DNA of 6,080 bases from Streptococcus sp. (lineage in GTDB: Bacteria > Bacillota > Bacilli > Lactobacillales > Streptococcaceae). Positions 5,457 to 6,080 of the stretch are shown in pieces. Each line of letters opens with the position of its first letter. The first letter of the stretch is position 1. The stretch is taken from assembly GCA_030825825.1 (NCBI GenBank), contig JAPJPE010000077.1, positions 1-6,080 of the forward strand. The letters are read 5' to 3'. The translations under genes were made by a program, and so were the position numbers. The notes beneath the pieces were generated by a model. The model was not told the origin of the DNA and made no database searches. It saw nothing but the letters and a program-made list of their open reading frames with translations.

Positions 5457-6080
5457 ACTGCAAGTCTTTTGCGGACTCCGCCACTTCCATCAATGGACTT
5501 TCTTCTTCTTGCTTTCCTTGATTGAGCTTGGCTTGCACTGCCTCCGCCACTGCTCGCGGGATGCCGACTGTGACAATCTCATCTACAGTAGCTTCTTTGA
5601 TCTTGGTCAGCGACTTGAAGTACTTCATCAGCAACTGCTTGCGTTTTGGTCCCAAACCTTCGATGCCGTCCAGCTGGGAGGAAAAGGAATTCTTGGATCG
5701 GAGCTGGCGGTGGAAGGTGATGGCGAAACGGTGGACTTCATCCTGAATTCGTTGGAGGAGGAAAAATTCCTGCGAGGTCCGAGAGAGTTCGATGACTTGG
5801 AGAGGATCGCCAAAGAGCAATTCATGGGTCTGGTGCTTGTCATTCTTTTGCAGGCCTGCAATGGGAATATCCAGCCCCAACTCCTCTTGAATGACTTGCT
5901 TAGCGATATTAACCTGGCCCTGACCCCCATCGATGACGATCAGATCTGGTGGCGTCAGGCCATCCCGCATGACCCGGCTGTAGCGTCTGCGAATGACCTC
6001 CCGCATGCTGGCATAGTCGTCTGGACCGACGACAGTCTTGATCTTGTACTTGCGGTAGTCCTTTTTGCTTGGCTTCCCAT
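5455..6080 (-). CDS. uvrC: UvrABC excinuclease subunit C, C-terminal part (5' end beyond window)
   Basis: The frame is open to the right edge, giving 207 residues of an expected ~600-615. UvrC makes both the 3' and 5' incisions around DNA damage after loading by UvrA/UvrB. The window holds the end of the UvrBC-binding/nuclease region. The segment after VVGPDDYASMREVIRRRY is the RNase H-like 5' nuclease, with VIDGGQGQ (the catalytic Asp), the GLQKNDKH and THELLF segments, and DEVHRFAITFHR (catalytic His). The tandem helix-hairpin-helix DNA-binding domain follows: DGIEGLGPKRKQLL, then VTVGIPRAVAEA. A short variable tail (QGKQEEESPL...) ends at TAA 5455-5457. An ATG at 6004-6006 exists but is internal to the conserved domain and is not the start. 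The nuclease residues seen are intact, so the enzyme is likely functional. Confidence 0.95.
   Translation of the reverse strand, partial: GKPSKKDYRKYKIKTVVGPDDYASMREVIRRRYSRVMRDGLTPPDLIVIDGGQGQVNIAKQVIQEELGLDIPIAGLQKNDKHQTHELLFGDPLQVIELSRTSQEFFLLQRIQDEVHRFAITFHRQLRSKNSFSSQLDGIEGLGPKRKQLLMKYFKSLTKIKEATVDEIVTVGIPRAVAEAVQAKLNQGKQEEESPLMEVAESAKDLQ

Noticed and set aside
6004..6006. ATG inside uvrC as a start of a short protein.
   Set aside because: The frame continues upstream through conserved UvrC sequence to the window edge, so this is an internal methionine.

Overview
The window looks like a low-to-moderate GC Firmicute chromosome, most likely a Streptococcus (viridans type). This is inferred from the PepV dipeptidase, the UvrC C-terminus, strong AGGAGG-type ribosome binding sites, extended -10 promoters and short U-tailed terminators. 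Every supported gene lies on the minus strand, so transcription runs from right (6080) to left (1).

Right edge (5455-6080): the C-terminal third of uvrC, with the nuclease domain and the helix-hairpin-helix tail. Right after its stop codon comes a broken small gene (5096-5456). It has no start codon and one clear frameshift near 5219, with the correct frame resuming and running to a stop at 5096. A strong hairpin terminator (5014-5054) closes this unit.

Middle (3773-5004): an AT-richer accessory block. A new extended -10 promoter (4996-5004) directly follows the terminator and reads into a disrupted leader fragment (about 4819-4979). Next is an open frame (4186-4818) whose last 90 residues look like a basic polymorphic-toxin RNase module with a D-x2-H-x2-H-x-E motif, vaguely like colicin E3. 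Five bases downstream starts a very acidic 135-residue protein (3773-4180), the probable immunity partner. Its ribosome binding site lies inside the last codons of the toxin. I read the block as the eroded remains of a contact-dependent or type VII (LXG-type) effector locus inserted after uvrC, still carrying a possibly functional toxin/immunity pair plus a dead orphan gene. The link to type VII secretion is inference, because no LXG domain is in the window.

Left (1-3740): ordinary housekeeping genes. A calcineurin-like phosphoesterase (2806-3648) has its own promoter, fused to the terminator of the toxin block. A nitroreductase (2051-2656) and the dipeptidase pepV (610-2016) form an operon from an extended -10 promoter. 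A hairpin (571-603) ends that operon just before a uracil-DNA glycosylase-family gene (1-557) that runs off the left edge. Each unit is set apart by a terminator followed closely by a promoter, except that I found no convincing promoter for the glycosylase gene.
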